Assembly: GCF_020166415.1 (NCBI RefSeq)
Contig: NZ_JAIQXV010000021.1
Coordinates: 1 to 64,000 of the forward strand
Source: Deinococcus multiflagellatus
GTDB taxonomy: Bacteria > Deinococcota > Deinococci > Deinococcales > Deinococcaceae
DNA length: 64,000 nt
Reading direction: 5' to 3'
Of this stretch, positions 1-7,746 are shown in pieces (position 1 is the first letter of the stretch; each line of letters begins with the position of its first letter). The position numbers were made by a program, and so were the translations under genes. The notes beneath the pieces are model-generated. The model was not told where the DNA came from. It was given only the letters and a program-made list of their open reading frames with translations, and searched no databases.

Positions 1-3
1 ACC

Positions 4-40
4 CCGCCCCAGCCGGCCAGCGCTGGGGCGGCTTCCCTTT
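4..40 (+). terminator. Probable intrinsic terminator
   Basis: A perfect 10-bp inverted repeat (CCGCCCCAGC at 4-13, GCTGGGGCGG at 22-31) with an 8-base loop is followed by a pyrimidine-rich tract with T runs. It would end a gene lying left of the window. Confidence 0.5.
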
Positions 41-59
41 CTGCTGGCCCGGAGGCCCT

Positions 60-122
60 ATGCGCCGATTCTTGTCCATCCTCCTGGGCGCGGTGGCCCT
101 GTCCGCTGCGGCATTGCAGTAG
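60..122 (+). pseudogene. Very short signal-peptide-like ORF, probably a truncated gene start
   Basis: A GGAGG ribosome-binding site precedes an ATG that opens only 20 codons (MRRFLSILLGAVALSAAALQ) before TAG. The peptide reads like the n- and h-regions of a secretion signal with no mature protein behind it. It may be the remnant of an exported protein gene or a chance ORF. No recognisable coding sequence continues in the 137 bases before the next gene. Confidence 0.25.
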
Positions 123-259
123 CAATGAGCCGGAGAATCGGGTTTTCACCTGTCCGTTCATGGGAACGTTGGCCAGCGCGGGCTGACGGCACAGTGGCGT
201 GCGTGTGCGGCGGCCGTCCGCCTCCACCAGAGGGCCGCCACGGTCTCGATGCGAGATGA

Positions 260-865
260 TCACCACCAGCGCGGCACCCGCGCGCGGTATGCTTGGTACG
301 TCTCCCCATGGACACCGTGCAAGTAGGCCTCCTCCAGCCGGACCTGCACCTGCATCAGGACCTCCCCCGCCACCAGCAGCGTCAGGGTCACCGCCTGTGG
401 CGCGGCCAAGAACAGACCCAGCAACATCAGGCGCATGGCCAGGAAGATCGGATTGCGCGAGCGGGCAAACACGCCGCTTTGCACCAAAGCGGTTCGCGCC
501 CGCTCGTCCAGTCCGATTCGCCAGGACGCGCCCATCTGGGCCTGGGCCACCAGGGTCAGCCCCAGGGCACCAGCCATCAGAAGCCAGCCCCCACCCTGAA
601 GCGCGGGGCTGACCAACCAGGGCAACGTCCCCACCAGCGCCGCTGCCTGGGACGCGGCGGCGAGTCCCCCCGTGGTCAGCAGCACAGCCGCCATCAGCAG
701 GCGCATGGCCGCGCCCACATACCCCTGCGGACTGTCATCCTGGGGCAACACGTACGGATTGGCCCCCGTTTGCCGCCAGACCAGCACCGAGCGCCAGACA
801 AACGCGAGCAGCAGGTACAGCAGGGTGAGGGCGAACAGCGCTGGATACGACACTTGAGATTCCAT
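260..865 (-). CDS. Isoprenylcysteine carboxylmethyltransferase-family membrane protein
   Basis: A 201-residue integral membrane protein of the ICMT/PEMT-like methyltransferase superfamily. About five hydrophobic segments are followed by the family's C-terminal signature: an RNP-containing turn (SRNPIFLAMR) and a final EEAYL..GETYQAYRARVPRWW region that in the family binds S-adenosylmethionine. The substrate cannot be told from sequence; bacterial members methylate small molecules or lipids. I chose the ATG at 865 because a good promoter (TTGCTT, 17 bp, TATGCT) ends 5 nt before it, making the mRNA leaderless. Upstream in-frame starts at 883 (ATG) and 895 (TTG) would fall inside that promoter. 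A long palindrome overlaps the promoter and start. Confidence 0.75.
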   Translation of the reverse strand: MESQVSYPALFALTLLYLLLAFVWRSVLVWRQTGANPYVLPQDDSPQGYVGAAMRLLMAAVLLTTGGLAAASQAAALVGTLPWLVSPALQGGGWLLMAGALGLTLVAQAQMGASWRIGLDERARTALVQSGVFARSRNPIFLAMRLMLLGLFLAAPQAVTLTLLVAGEVLMQVQVRLEEAYLHGVHGETYQAYRARVPRWW

Positions 866-899
866 ATATGAGCATACTTTCATATATAGAGCCAAGCAA
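864..899 (-). promoter_or_regulatory. Promoter with embedded 8-8-8 palindrome (ArsR/SmtB-like operator)
   Basis: On the minus strand TTGCTT (899-894) and TATGCT (876-871) are 17 bp apart. The perfect inverted repeat ATATATGA/TCATATAT (864-871 and 880-887, 8-bp spacer) covers the -10 and the start codon, so a bound repressor would block transcription directly. AT-rich palindromes of this kind are typical of ArsR/SmtB sensors; the regulator is not identified. Confidence 0.55.
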
Positions 900-932
900 G
901 AGGCCCAGAGCGCGTCTCCCTGGGCCGATCCT

Positions 933-2117
933 TTAAAACTTGACGAAGAAGGCGGTGAAGTACATCAGGGCGACCCCGACCGTAAAGCCGCCCAGGGTGG
1001 ACCAGCCCACCAGGGGTGCACCCAGGGCCGCCGTGTTGCGCGCCACCAGGCGGCCCACCTCCCACACCACCTGCACGATGGCGCCCACCCCCACAGCTAA
1101 GAAAATCGTCGCCAACACCGGGTTGAACGCGAAGCCGCCCAGCCAGGTGCCCAGGATGGCGGGTCCACCAGCGATCAGCGCCAGCAGGGCAAACTGGCTC
1201 AGTTTTGGCTTCTGGCGCACCACCGGCGCCACGATACCCACACCTTCGGTGATGTTGTGTAGGGTGAACCCCAGAATCAGGAAGGTGCCCAGCGCCGCTT
1301 CTCCCAGCGCAAAGGCTGCGCCAATGGCAAGGCCTTCCCCGAGGTTGTGCAGCCCAATTCCCGTGGCGATGCGGTAGGACAGCCCCAGGGGCGCCTCCTC
1401 AGGCCGGCGTTTGCCGCCCAGGGCCAGCAGCACCCCCAGGGTCAACAGGGCGATCAGCAGCACAGCCGGCGTCCCCTGCCAGAAGGCGGGCAGCGCGGCC
1501 GCGAATTCCTGGGCGTCCAGGTAAGTACCCACTGCGAGGTAGACCAGCAGGCCCACCGTCAGGGCTAGGATGAAGTTCATGGCGCGTGCACTCAGGCGGC
1601 GCATCCAGGGAAACCACAGCATGCCCAGCAGCACCGGGATCACGCCCACGTACAACCCCACCAGCCCAAAGCGCACGAACAGATCCCGCCCCGGCTGAGG
1701 GGTCAACGTCGCCACTGGAATCTCCGCCTCGAACACAGTGCCCAGCGAGCTCAGCAGCGCCACCTTATGCGCCTCGCCCTCGACCCAGGGATAGGGAATG
1801 GTCAGCGTCGCAGTGCCCAGGCGGGGAATGGCCCCAGCGGGCCTGGCGGTAAACGACCAGAACGCGTCATCCACCATCACCTGTGGCAGGGTGACCGCCT
1901 GCGGACCGTCATTGACCACCTGCACCTGGATGACGCCGCGCTCAGGCAGGGTGACGCGGCCAATCTTGACCTGCTCGACAGGTGGACCCTGAAGGGCCTT
2001 CATGCCGCCGCCTGTGGCGACCAGATACGCGAGCACCGCCCCAAGCAGCAGCAAAGGAACAAGTGCCAGACCCCAGAGGCTGGCCCAGCGGCCGCCCCCC
2101 ACGGCCGGCGCACTCAC
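933..2117 (-). CDS. ZIP-family divalent metal transporter
   Basis: A 394-residue membrane protein that should import a divalent metal such as Zn, Fe or Mn. The two ZIP signature motifs that form the binuclear metal site are present, HNLGEG and HNITEG, in consecutive hydrophobic helices in the C-terminal half. The N-terminal ~170 residues carry one membrane anchor and an unusual extracytoplasmic beta-rich section not found in minimal ZIP proteins. GTG at 2117 is preferred as start because it overlaps the stop of the upstream multicopper oxidase (GTGA), showing translational coupling. Pairing with a metalloxidase and a DtxR regulator suggests iron or manganese, but this is inference. Confidence 0.85.
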   Translation of the reverse strand: MSAPAVGGGRWASLWGLALVPLLLLGAVLAYLVATGGGMKALQGPPVEQVKIGRVTLPERGVIQVQVVNDGPQAVTLPQVMVDDAFWSFTARPAGAIPRLGTATLTIPYPWVEGEAHKVALLSSLGTVFEAEIPVATLTPQPGRDLFVRFGLVGLYVGVIPVLLGMLWFPWMRRLSARAMNFILALTVGLLVYLAVGTYLDAQEFAAALPAFWQGTPAVLLIALLTLGVLLALGGKRRPEEAPLGLSYRIATGIGLHNLGEGLAIGAAFALGEAALGTFLILGFTLHNITEGVGIVAPVVRQKPKLSQFALLALIAGGPAILGTWLGGFAFNPVLATIFLAVGVGAIVQVVWEVGRLVARNTAALGAPLVGWSTLGGFTVGVALMYFTAFFVKF

Positions 2118-3259
2118 GACCGTCCTCCTGCAGCGCCCTGTAGGCTGCGCTTGTCCCACCCGGCATCGACGCCAGCCGCCTTCAGGGCCGCCGGATAGGC
2201 CTCTGGCTCGACCACCTGAAACGAGCCCATCCAGCCGAGTTCGGTGAACTCGCTGATGTGCGGGTGGAACATGAAGTTGCCCGTGAATTTGTACTTGAAT
2301 TCCAGGATCCCGCGCTGGCCCTGGGCCTGCATGATGGTGTCCACGATGCGGCTGGTGGGCTCCAAGGTCGTGCCGGTGTCGTAGTAATTGAAGAAGTTCG
2401 CGTGCAGGTGAAACGAGTTGATCAGGTCAAATTCCAGGATGTTGATCAGGTAGATGCGGACCAGTTCGCCCTTCTGGACGGGAATGGGCCGCCGCGCGAA
2501 CTCGAAGCCCACCGTGTTCACCGCGTAGATCTCATTGGCCCCGTCGAAGTTGGTGTCAAAGGCGTTTTGCACCATCACGAACTCGCGCGCGGGCGGCCGC
2601 CCGCCTTTAGGATCCACGATGAAGGCCCCGTACATGCCCTTGTGGATATGCCGTTTCAGGCTCGTGGCGTGGCAGTGGTACAGGTGGCAGCCAAACGGTT
2701 CGGCGTCGAACTCATAGACGAAGCGCCCGCCGGGCTGAATTTCACCAGGGCCGGCGCCCGGTACCCCGTCCATCTCGGCCGAGTGCACGCCGTGGAAGTG
2801 GATGGTGTGCGCGTGAATGGTCTGGTTGATAAAGGTGATGCGCAGCCGGTCGCCTTCCGTGCAGCGCAGGGTCGGCCCCGGCACGCGGCCGTTGTAGGTC
2901 CAGGCCGGGAAGAAGATGCCGGGGGCAATCTCGATCTCCTTGTCCTGCGCGATCATGGTGTACTCGCGCAGCGTCTGGCCATTCGGGAGGGTGCTGACCT
3001 TGCCCCAGTCCCAGTCCGTGAGCATCGCCATGGGGTCAAAGCCGTTGCGCTTGTGGTTGACCGTGCCGACCATCAGGTTGTTGCCGTGCCCGGCGTGAGC
3101 GGAAGTGGTCGGCGCCGGGCTGGCCGCGGCGGCTCCACTGTGGCTAGCGGGGTGCGACCCACGCTGCCCCAGCGCCACGCTGCCCGCCAGGGCCGCGGCG
3201 CCGCCTGCCCCTACCCGCAGCACGTCCCGCCGGGACAGCAGGGACCGCCACCAGCTCAC
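2114..3259 (-). CDS. Tat-exported multicopper oxidase
   Basis: A 381-residue cupredoxin-type oxidase that oxidises a metal or organic substrate while reducing O2 to water outside the cytoplasmic membrane. The N-terminus has a twin-arginine pattern (SRRDVLRVGAGGAA) followed by an Ala-rich, His-containing linker. All four copper-binding blocks are visible: HTIHFHGVH, HLYHCHA, SFHLHANFF and FMFHPHISEFTELGWMG. The length fits a two-domain laccase or nitrite-reductase-like protein rather than the three-domain CueO type. The C-terminal type-1 region lacks the usual HCHxxxH block and has HPHISEF instead, so the site distribution is atypical. It is coupled by a 4-base overlap to the ZIP transporter and is divergent from a DtxR regulator. 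Confidence 0.85.
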   Translation of the reverse strand: MSWWRSLLSRRDVLRVGAGGAAALAGSVALGQRGSHPASHSGAAAASPAPTTSAHAGHGNNLMVGTVNHKRNGFDPMAMLTDWDWGKVSTLPNGQTLREYTMIAQDKEIEIAPGIFFPAWTYNGRVPGPTLRCTEGDRLRITFINQTIHAHTIHFHGVHSAEMDGVPGAGPGEIQPGGRFVYEFDAEPFGCHLYHCHATSLKRHIHKGMYGAFIVDPKGGRPPAREFVMVQNAFDTNFDGANEIYAVNTVGFEFARRPIPVQKGELVRIYLINILEFDLINSFHLHANFFNYYDTGTTLEPTSRIVDTIMQAQGQRGILEFKYKFTGNFMFHPHISEFTELGWMGSFQVVEPEAYPAALKAAGVDAGWDKRSLQGAAGGRS

Positions 3260-3293
3260 CGCGTCACCGCTGGATGACCGACCAATCTGAATT

Positions 3294-3329
3294 TTATGTT
3301 CAACATAATTGAGTATTAGTCTCGCCTAA
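3294..3329. promoter_or_regulatory. Two inverted repeats between multicopper oxidase and DtxR regulator
   Basis: The intergenic region holds a perfect 7-1-7 palindrome, TTATGTT C AACATAA (3294-3308), and a second, weaker element TTAG N6 CTAA (3316-3329) resembling DtxR/IdeR iron boxes. Both lie between divergent starts at 3259 and 3360, where the adjacent regulator would be expected to bind. Confidence 0.55.
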
Positions 3330-3359
3330 AATATTGTCAAGGCGTGCCATACTTTTCGC

Positions 3360-4025
3360 ATGCCCGGGCACACCTTCTCCCCGTCCGTGGAGGACTATCT
3401 CAAGCAGATGTACCTGCTCGGGCAGGACAGCAATGTGTCCACCCAGGCCCTGGCCGATGCCCACGGCGTGAACCCGGCCAGCGTGACAGCCATGCTGCGC
3501 CGCCTCACCGAGCGGGGCCTGGTGAGTCACGTGCCCTACCGCGGCGCGCACCTCACCCCTGCAGGCGTGCGCGCCGCCCGCGACGTGCTGCGGCGCCACA
3601 CGCTGCTGGAACTGTACCTGCATGAGGCCCTGGGCTACCCCCTCAGTGAAGTGCATGAGGAGGCCGAGCGTCTGGAGCACGTGATGAGTGAAGGGCTTGA
3701 AGCGCGGGTCACCGAGTGGCTGGGACATCCCGCCATTGATCCGCACGGTGACGCCATCCCGGGCAGTGACGGCCACCCAGCAACCGGGTCCGGACGTCGC
3801 CTCACAGACGCGCCACTGGCCATCATGGCCCGCATCATTCAGCTTCCCCGTCAGCCTCAGGCGGCGCAGGCCCTCAACGCCCACGCCCTGAGTGCAGGCG
3901 TCAGGGTCGCGGTGCTGGCGCGCTGTCCAGGCCTGGGCACCCTGACCGTTCAGGCAGAGGGCGCAGGCCAGCCCGTGGTCCTGGCTGAAACCGTGGCCCG
4001 CCGCATCTGTGTCACCCTCACGTAA
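3360..4025 (+). CDS. DtxR/MntR-family metal-dependent transcriptional regulator
   Basis: A 221-residue protein with the DtxR plan: N-terminal winged helix (SPSVEDYLKQMYLLG, recognition helix around VNPASVTAMLRRLTERGLV), a dimerisation domain beginning near HTLLELYLHEALGYPLSEVHEEAERLEHV, which supplies the metal ligands, and a C-terminal FeoA/SH3-like domain (residues ~150-221). It should repress metal uptake or storage genes when loaded with Fe or Mn. A CATACT -10 box lies 6 nt before the ATG, so the transcript is probably leaderless. Divergent from the multicopper oxidase and ZIP genes, its likely targets. Confidence 0.85.
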   Translation: MPGHTFSPSVEDYLKQMYLLGQDSNVSTQALADAHGVNPASVTAMLRRLTERGLVSHVPYRGAHLTPAGVRAARDVLRRHTLLELYLHEALGYPLSEVHEEAERLEHVMSEGLEARVTEWLGHPAIDPHGDAIPGSDGHPATGSGRRLTDAPLAIMARIIQLPRQPQAAQALNAHALSAGVRVAVLARCPGLGTLTVQAEGAGQPVVLAETVARRICVTLT

Positions 4026-4047
4026 AGCGGCGTGCCCTCACCACGAA

Positions 4048-4077
4048 GCACCGGACGGCGAAGAAGTCGTCCGGTGC
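4048..4077. terminator. Hairpin between convergent genes
   Basis: Perfect 10-bp arms GCACCGGACG/CGTCCGGTGC with a 10-base loop lie between the ends of the DtxR gene and the RES toxin gene, suiting a bidirectional terminator. Confidence 0.55.
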
Positions 4078-4087
4078 CTGCTGCGCT

Positions 4088-4606
4088 CTACTGGCCTTTC
4101 AGCCGGGGATCAACGCTCAGGGGCTCGCAGCGAAGCAGCTGAACCGCCGAGGCAATCTCCGGATGCCGCGCATTGATGAGGTAATTCGCCTGCCCAGGAC
4201 CATAGACCGTCAGGGGCAGGATGACCGAAGGCACCCGCAGCACGGGTGAACTGCCCAGGTCATACCACTCGTCCCCAATCATCTGCGTGGCCGGGCTCAG
4301 AGGGTGGGCATTCCAGTGTGCAGGCAGCGCAGACGCGGGCAGCTCGGCGATGGCGTCAGGATCCACGGCGAGCGTGACATGCCCGTGGGGCACACGCTGA
4401 AGCACGTCACTGTCGACATGCACGATGACTTCCAGCAGGGCTTGCCCCAGGGTGTCGCTGGCGTAAATGATGCGCCGGTCGACCTCAAGCGCGGGGTCGG
4501 CACTGTTATAGCGGCCGCCGAATTTCGCGGCGCCGAAGCCATGGTCGGTGAGAAGGGGTTGGGTGGCGTACTGCAATTTACTGACGCGGTGGAGGGTCAG
4601 GGTCAC
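4088..4606 (-). CDS. RES-domain toxin
   Basis: A 172-residue RES-domain protein. Family members are type II toxins that consume NAD+ through an ADP-ribosyltransferase-like fold. The expected features are visible: an early Arg (HRVSK), the F.GGRYNS block (KFGGRYNSADPALEV), the YASDTLGQALLEVIVH helix, and a late Ser in VLRVPSVILP. The GTG start at 4606 overlaps the antitoxin stop (GTGA), so the antitoxin is translated first, as is usual for RES-Xre loci. Confidence 0.85.
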   Translation of the reverse strand: MTLTLHRVSKLQYATQPLLTDHGFGAAKFGGRYNSADPALEVDRRIIYASDTLGQALLEVIVHVDSDVLQRVPHGHVTLAVDPDAIAELPASALPAHWNAHPLSPATQMIGDEWYDLGSSPVLRVPSVILPLTVYGPGQANYLINARHPEIASAVQLLRCEPLSVDPRLKGQ

Positions 4607-5049
4607 GTGTAGACTCCGTGCTCAAGCCTGCTCAGCACGGTCGTCACGTACTCGGCGCCTTCGGGAAGAAGGGCAAACTGAAGGGGGGTGCGGTGGCCAA
4701 ACGTGGCGCGCGGTGTCTGCAGCCAGGCGTGGGCGGCGTCCTTGTGCTCGAAGTACCGCTCAGCGGCTTCGGTCACCCGGGCCAGGTGGTACAGGTGCGT
4801 GCTGACGTCCGCGCTGAGCGCGCGGCCGGCGCGCCGGTAGCTGTGGTACGTGCTGCTGCTCAGCCCCAGCAGCGACAGGGTCTCGGCCAGGCTCAACCCG
4901 ATGTACTTGCCCAGCCGCTCGACAGTGGCCGGAGTCAAGCCAGCATGAACCGCTTCACCAAGATCCAAGAGGTTGGTGGCCTTCAGCCCGAGCAGTGAAG
5001 TTCCGGGCAGTGCAGGGGGGATGCGGGTGGGCGTAAACGTCTGTGTCAT
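4603..5049 (-). CDS. Xre/MbcA/ParS-type antitoxin (DUF2384)
   Basis: A 148-residue protein with an N-terminal Xre-like helix-turn-helix (about GLTPATVERLGKYIGLS through SSSTYHSYRRAGR) and the C-terminal DUF2384 toxin-binding region (YFEHKDAAHAWLQTPRATFG, then P...A). It should neutralise the RES protein and autorepress the operon through DNA binding. It is first in the two-gene operon and overlaps the toxin gene by four bases. Confidence 0.85.
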   Translation of the reverse strand: MTQTFTPTRIPPALPGTSLLGLKATNLLDLGEAVHAGLTPATVERLGKYIGLSLAETLSLLGLSSSTYHSYRRAGRALSADVSTHLYHLARVTEAAERYFEHKDAAHAWLQTPRATFGHRTPLQFALLPEGAEYVTTVLSRLEHGVYT

Positions 5050-5485
5050 GTTGTCAGCCTTCGGGGCGAGGAGAGATCAGGCCGCTCTAGGCGGCTGGTC
5101 TCAACTGCGAGCAAACCCCCGTACCAGACGGAGACTTACCTGCCGGGAAGCGAACCAGGTCGGTGTTACCAGAACACGGACATGGTGACCATGCCGCCTG
5201 GTGGGCACAGTGGGCTTGCGGTCTGTTCGTGGGCTTTTTAGAGCTTTCAAACCCTGACACCAGGTCAGGTGACCGGCACTGCTGGCGAGAGGTCCAGGGG
5301 TCTCTCGACTGGCAAGAACACCAGTAACTCCAGAATAGCATTCTCAAAATGCAGAAATGTAATAGTCCAAATCAGCTCTCACAGGCCAGCTGGAGAACGC
5401 TGTATGAACCCAGCAGCCGGTCTGGCCGCCCACGCCACCCGATCTCATCTCCCGCCAGACACGGTCACCTGTTTTCTCTAACATC
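5050..5485. other. Intergenic region without recognisable gene
   Basis: No convincing coding sequence in this 436-base stretch, which must hold the antitoxin promoter. One small palindrome, CCTGAC N5 GTCAGG (5253-5269), recurs in another gap at 18786-18802. Confidence 0.4.
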
Positions 5486-5507
5486 TGAATGTATATTCAT
5501 ATATGCT
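5486..5507 (+). promoter_or_regulatory. AT-rich inverted repeat and -10 box before the flavoprotein gene
   Basis: TGAAT GTAT ATTCA (5486-5499) is followed by TATGCT (5502-5507), which ends 6 nt before the ATG at 5514. The layout and TATGCT box resemble those at 864-899, suggesting ArsR-type control of a leaderless transcript. Confidence 0.45.
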
Positions 5508-5513
5508 GATGGT

Positions 5514-6572
5514 ATGACCGTGACCCCTGATGACCCGGCCGCCCCTCTCGACGTCATCGTGATCGGCGGCGGCCAGGCCGGGCTTGCGGCTGGATACCAC
5601 CTGCAGCGCTCGGGCCTCACTTTCCGCATCCTCGACGCGAACACCAGTACAGGAGACAGCTGGCGTACGCGCTACGACACCCTCATGCTCTTCACCCCCG
5701 CCAAACGCAACGCCCTGCCCGGCCTGCCCTTTCCCGGCGACCCTGAGCACTACCCCACCAAGGACGAGGTCGCCGACTACCTGAACGCCTACGTTCAGGC
5801 TTTTCACCTTCCCGTGGAGCACGCCTCCCCCGTCCTGCAGGTGCAGACCACACCCGCTGGATTCACCGTCACCACACTGCAGACCCACTGGACCGCCCGC
5901 GCGGTCGTGGTGGCGACCGGCCCCTTTCAGACCCCGCACACGCCTGCCTTCGCCCGCACCCTCGCACCTGACGTGGTCCAGTTGCACAGCAGCGCTTACC
6001 GGAGGCCCACCGACCTCCCTCCCGGCCGCGTGGTGGTGGTCGGTTCCGGCAATTCCGGCGCCCAGATCGCCCAGGAACTGAGCCGCACCCACATGGTGAC
6101 CGTCGCGCAGGGCCGCCCTCAACCTGCCCTACCACAGCGCCTGCTGGGCCGCGACATCTTTGACGTGCTCAGCACCCTGGGTCTGCTGGATGTGAGCGCC
6201 GCTTCGCCCCTGGGCCGCGCTCTGCAACGCCGGGACCCCGTGATTGGCACGAACCTGAAGCGCCTGAGCCGGGCGGGACAGCTCCAGCTCGCGTCCCGGA
6301 TCGTGGACACGGCCGGCCAGGCCCTCATGACCCAGAACGGCCAACGCCTGGAGACCGAGGGCGTGGTCTGGGCCACCGGGTTCCGCCCGAACTACCGCTG
6401 GCTGGATGTGGGCGTGCTGGATGAACATGGCTTTCCTATTCACGATGGCGGTGTCACCCGCGTGCCAGGCGTGTTTTTCCTGGGACTGCCCTGGCAACGC
6501 ACGCGGAGCTCGGCCCTGTTGGGTGGGGTTGGACAGGACGCGCAGCGACTTGTTCAAGGTCACCTCGCGTAA
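5514..6572 (+). CDS. FAD/NADPH-dependent flavin monooxygenase-like oxidoreductase
   Basis: A 352-residue class B flavoprotein. The FAD-binding Rossmann motif is at the N-terminus (VIVIGGGQAGLAAGYHL), the NADPH-binding motif is in the middle (VVVVGSGNSGAQIAQEL), and the C-terminal ATG-type motif (GVVWATGFRPNY) is typical of flavin-containing monooxygenases and the CzcO/ArsO group. It probably oxygenates or reduces a small substrate; arsenical or sulfur compounds are possible but unproven. ATG at 5514 is chosen over longer in-frame extensions because the FAD motif then sits at the expected distance and a TATGCT box precedes it. Confidence 0.75.
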   Translation: MTVTPDDPAAPLDVIVIGGGQAGLAAGYHLQRSGLTFRILDANTSTGDSWRTRYDTLMLFTPAKRNALPGLPFPGDPEHYPTKDEVADYLNAYVQAFHLPVEHASPVLQVQTTPAGFTVTTLQTHWTARAVVVATGPFQTPHTPAFARTLAPDVVQLHSSAYRRPTDLPPGRVVVVGSGNSGAQIAQELSRTHMVTVAQGRPQPALPQRLLGRDIFDVLSTLGLLDVSAASPLGRALQRRDPVIGTNLKRLSRAGQLQLASRIVDTAGQALMTQNGQRLETEGVVWATGFRPNYRWLDVGVLDEHGFPIHDGGVTRVPGVFFLGLPWQRTRSSALLGGVGQDAQRLVQGHLA

Positions 6573-6663
6573 TCACCAAGACAACGCGAAACGCCCTTGC
6601 CTGGATTGTTGAGTGCAGCTGTGAGTGCGACCCGTGGTACGGTGCCTGTACTCCAAGATCCTT

Positions 6664-7746
6664 ATGTCCCACGCCACACCACGCGCGCCACACACCCATC
6701 CCGCCCACTTCCTGGCCGGCCTGACCCTGGCCAGCGGCTGGGAAGTAGTGACGCCCCTGGGCACCGCGGCGCCCATCCACGAAGGGCAGCATTCGGTCGG
6801 CTACTTCGTGCAGCACCGTGACGGGCGCGAAGGGTTTTTGAAAGCCATCGATCTGTCCGATGTCTACCAGGCCCCCAACGTCATGCTCGAACTGCAACTC
6901 GTGTCGGCGCAGTTCAATTTCGAAGTCAAACTGCTCGACATCTGCCGGGACCTGCGCATGCACCGCGTCGTGCGGGCGGTGGATCATGGTGAAGAGCGGC
7001 TGCCCGGCGTCCTCGTCCCGGTGCCTTACATCGTGTTTGACCGCGCGGCCGGGGACATCCGCGACCACCTGGCCCTGACGACCATCGATTCGGTGTGGCT
7101 CCTGCAGTGCGTCCATCACATCGCGGTGGGATTGCAGCAGTTGCACGGCGCCCGGTACGCCCACAATGATCTGAAGCCGGCCAACGTCCTGGTGTTTCCG
7201 GGGGACGGCTGGAAGATTGGGGATCTGGGCCGGGCCGTGGACGCCCGCGGCACCTCCCCTCACCACGAGCATCTGTTCTCCGGCACCATGGAGTACGCCC
7301 CGCCCGAAGTGCTGTATTTCGCGCCGTCCACCGAAGTCTGGCGGGAGCGCAAATGGGCCGACCTCTACATGCTGGGCGGGCTGGTCACCTTCCTGTTTAC
7401 CCATCAGCACTTCAATACCTATCTGTATGCCGAGCTGGACGAGCCTCTGCAGCCCATCATCTTCTGCGGGGAGTGGGAAGGCAGCTTCGCGGACCTGGTG
7501 CCACACCTGCTGGGCGCCTTCGGCCGGGCCATGCGGGCGGTCGAGCGGGAGCTGGTGGCCCGGGTCGGGCCTGCCCTGGCCCCCGAACTGGCCCGCTGCA
7601 TCCGGGAGCTGTGCTTTCCAGAGCCTGCCCGGCGTGGGCACCCCAGCAACGTCGGCACCCTCGACCCCACCAGTGTGCAGCGGTACGTCAGTCTGTTTGA
7701 CCTGCTGCGGCAGCGGGCCCTGCTGGCCCAGCGGCGTGCGCGGTGA
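6664..7746 (+). CDS. Atypical protein-kinase-fold protein
   Basis: A 360-residue kinase-like protein. Recognisable elements are an N-lobe with a G-containing loop and lysine (GQHSVGYFVQ..GREGFLKAID), a catalytic loop YAHNDLKPANVLV in which HRD is HND, a metal-binding loop IGDLGRA in which DFG is DLG, and the activation segment end GTMEYAPPEV. All phosphotransfer residues (K, D, N, D) appear present, so it may be active. Non-RD kinases of this form are not regulated by activation-loop phosphorylation in the usual way. No transmembrane or sensor domain is visible. The stop overlaps the next gene's GTG (GTGA), tying it to the TPR protein. ATG 6664 gives a normal N-lobe; GTG at 6625 is an alternative. 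Confidence 0.7.
   Translation: MSHATPRAPHTHPAHFLAGLTLASGWEVVTPLGTAAPIHEGQHSVGYFVQHRDGREGFLKAIDLSDVYQAPNVMLELQLVSAQFNFEVKLLDICRDLRMHRVVRAVDHGEERLPGVLVPVPYIVFDRAAGDIRDHLALTTIDSVWLLQCVHHIAVGLQQLHGARYAHNDLKPANVLVFPGDGWKIGDLGRAVDARGTSPHHEHLFSGTMEYAPPEVLYFAPSTEVWRERKWADLYMLGGLVTFLFTHQHFNTYLYAELDEPLQPIIFCGEWEGSFADLVPHLLGAFGRAMRAVERELVARVGPALAPELARCIRELCFPEPARRGHPSNVGTLDPTSVQRYVSLFDLLRQRALLAQRRAR

Noticed and set aside
2258..3277. Long plus-strand ORF opposite the multicopper oxidase
   Set aside because: It is the antisense of a clear coding gene in GC-rich DNA, with no recognisable domain or start signals.
3294..3308. DdrO radiation/desiccation response motif
   Set aside because: The arms match, but the spacer is 3 rather than 5 bp, and the site sits beside a DtxR-type gene; kept only as a finding to test.
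6454..7641. Long minus-strand ORF of 395 codons opposite the kinase
   Set aside because: Mirror of the kinase gene's codon bias; the translation is low-complexity Gln/Gly/His-rich without domain features.
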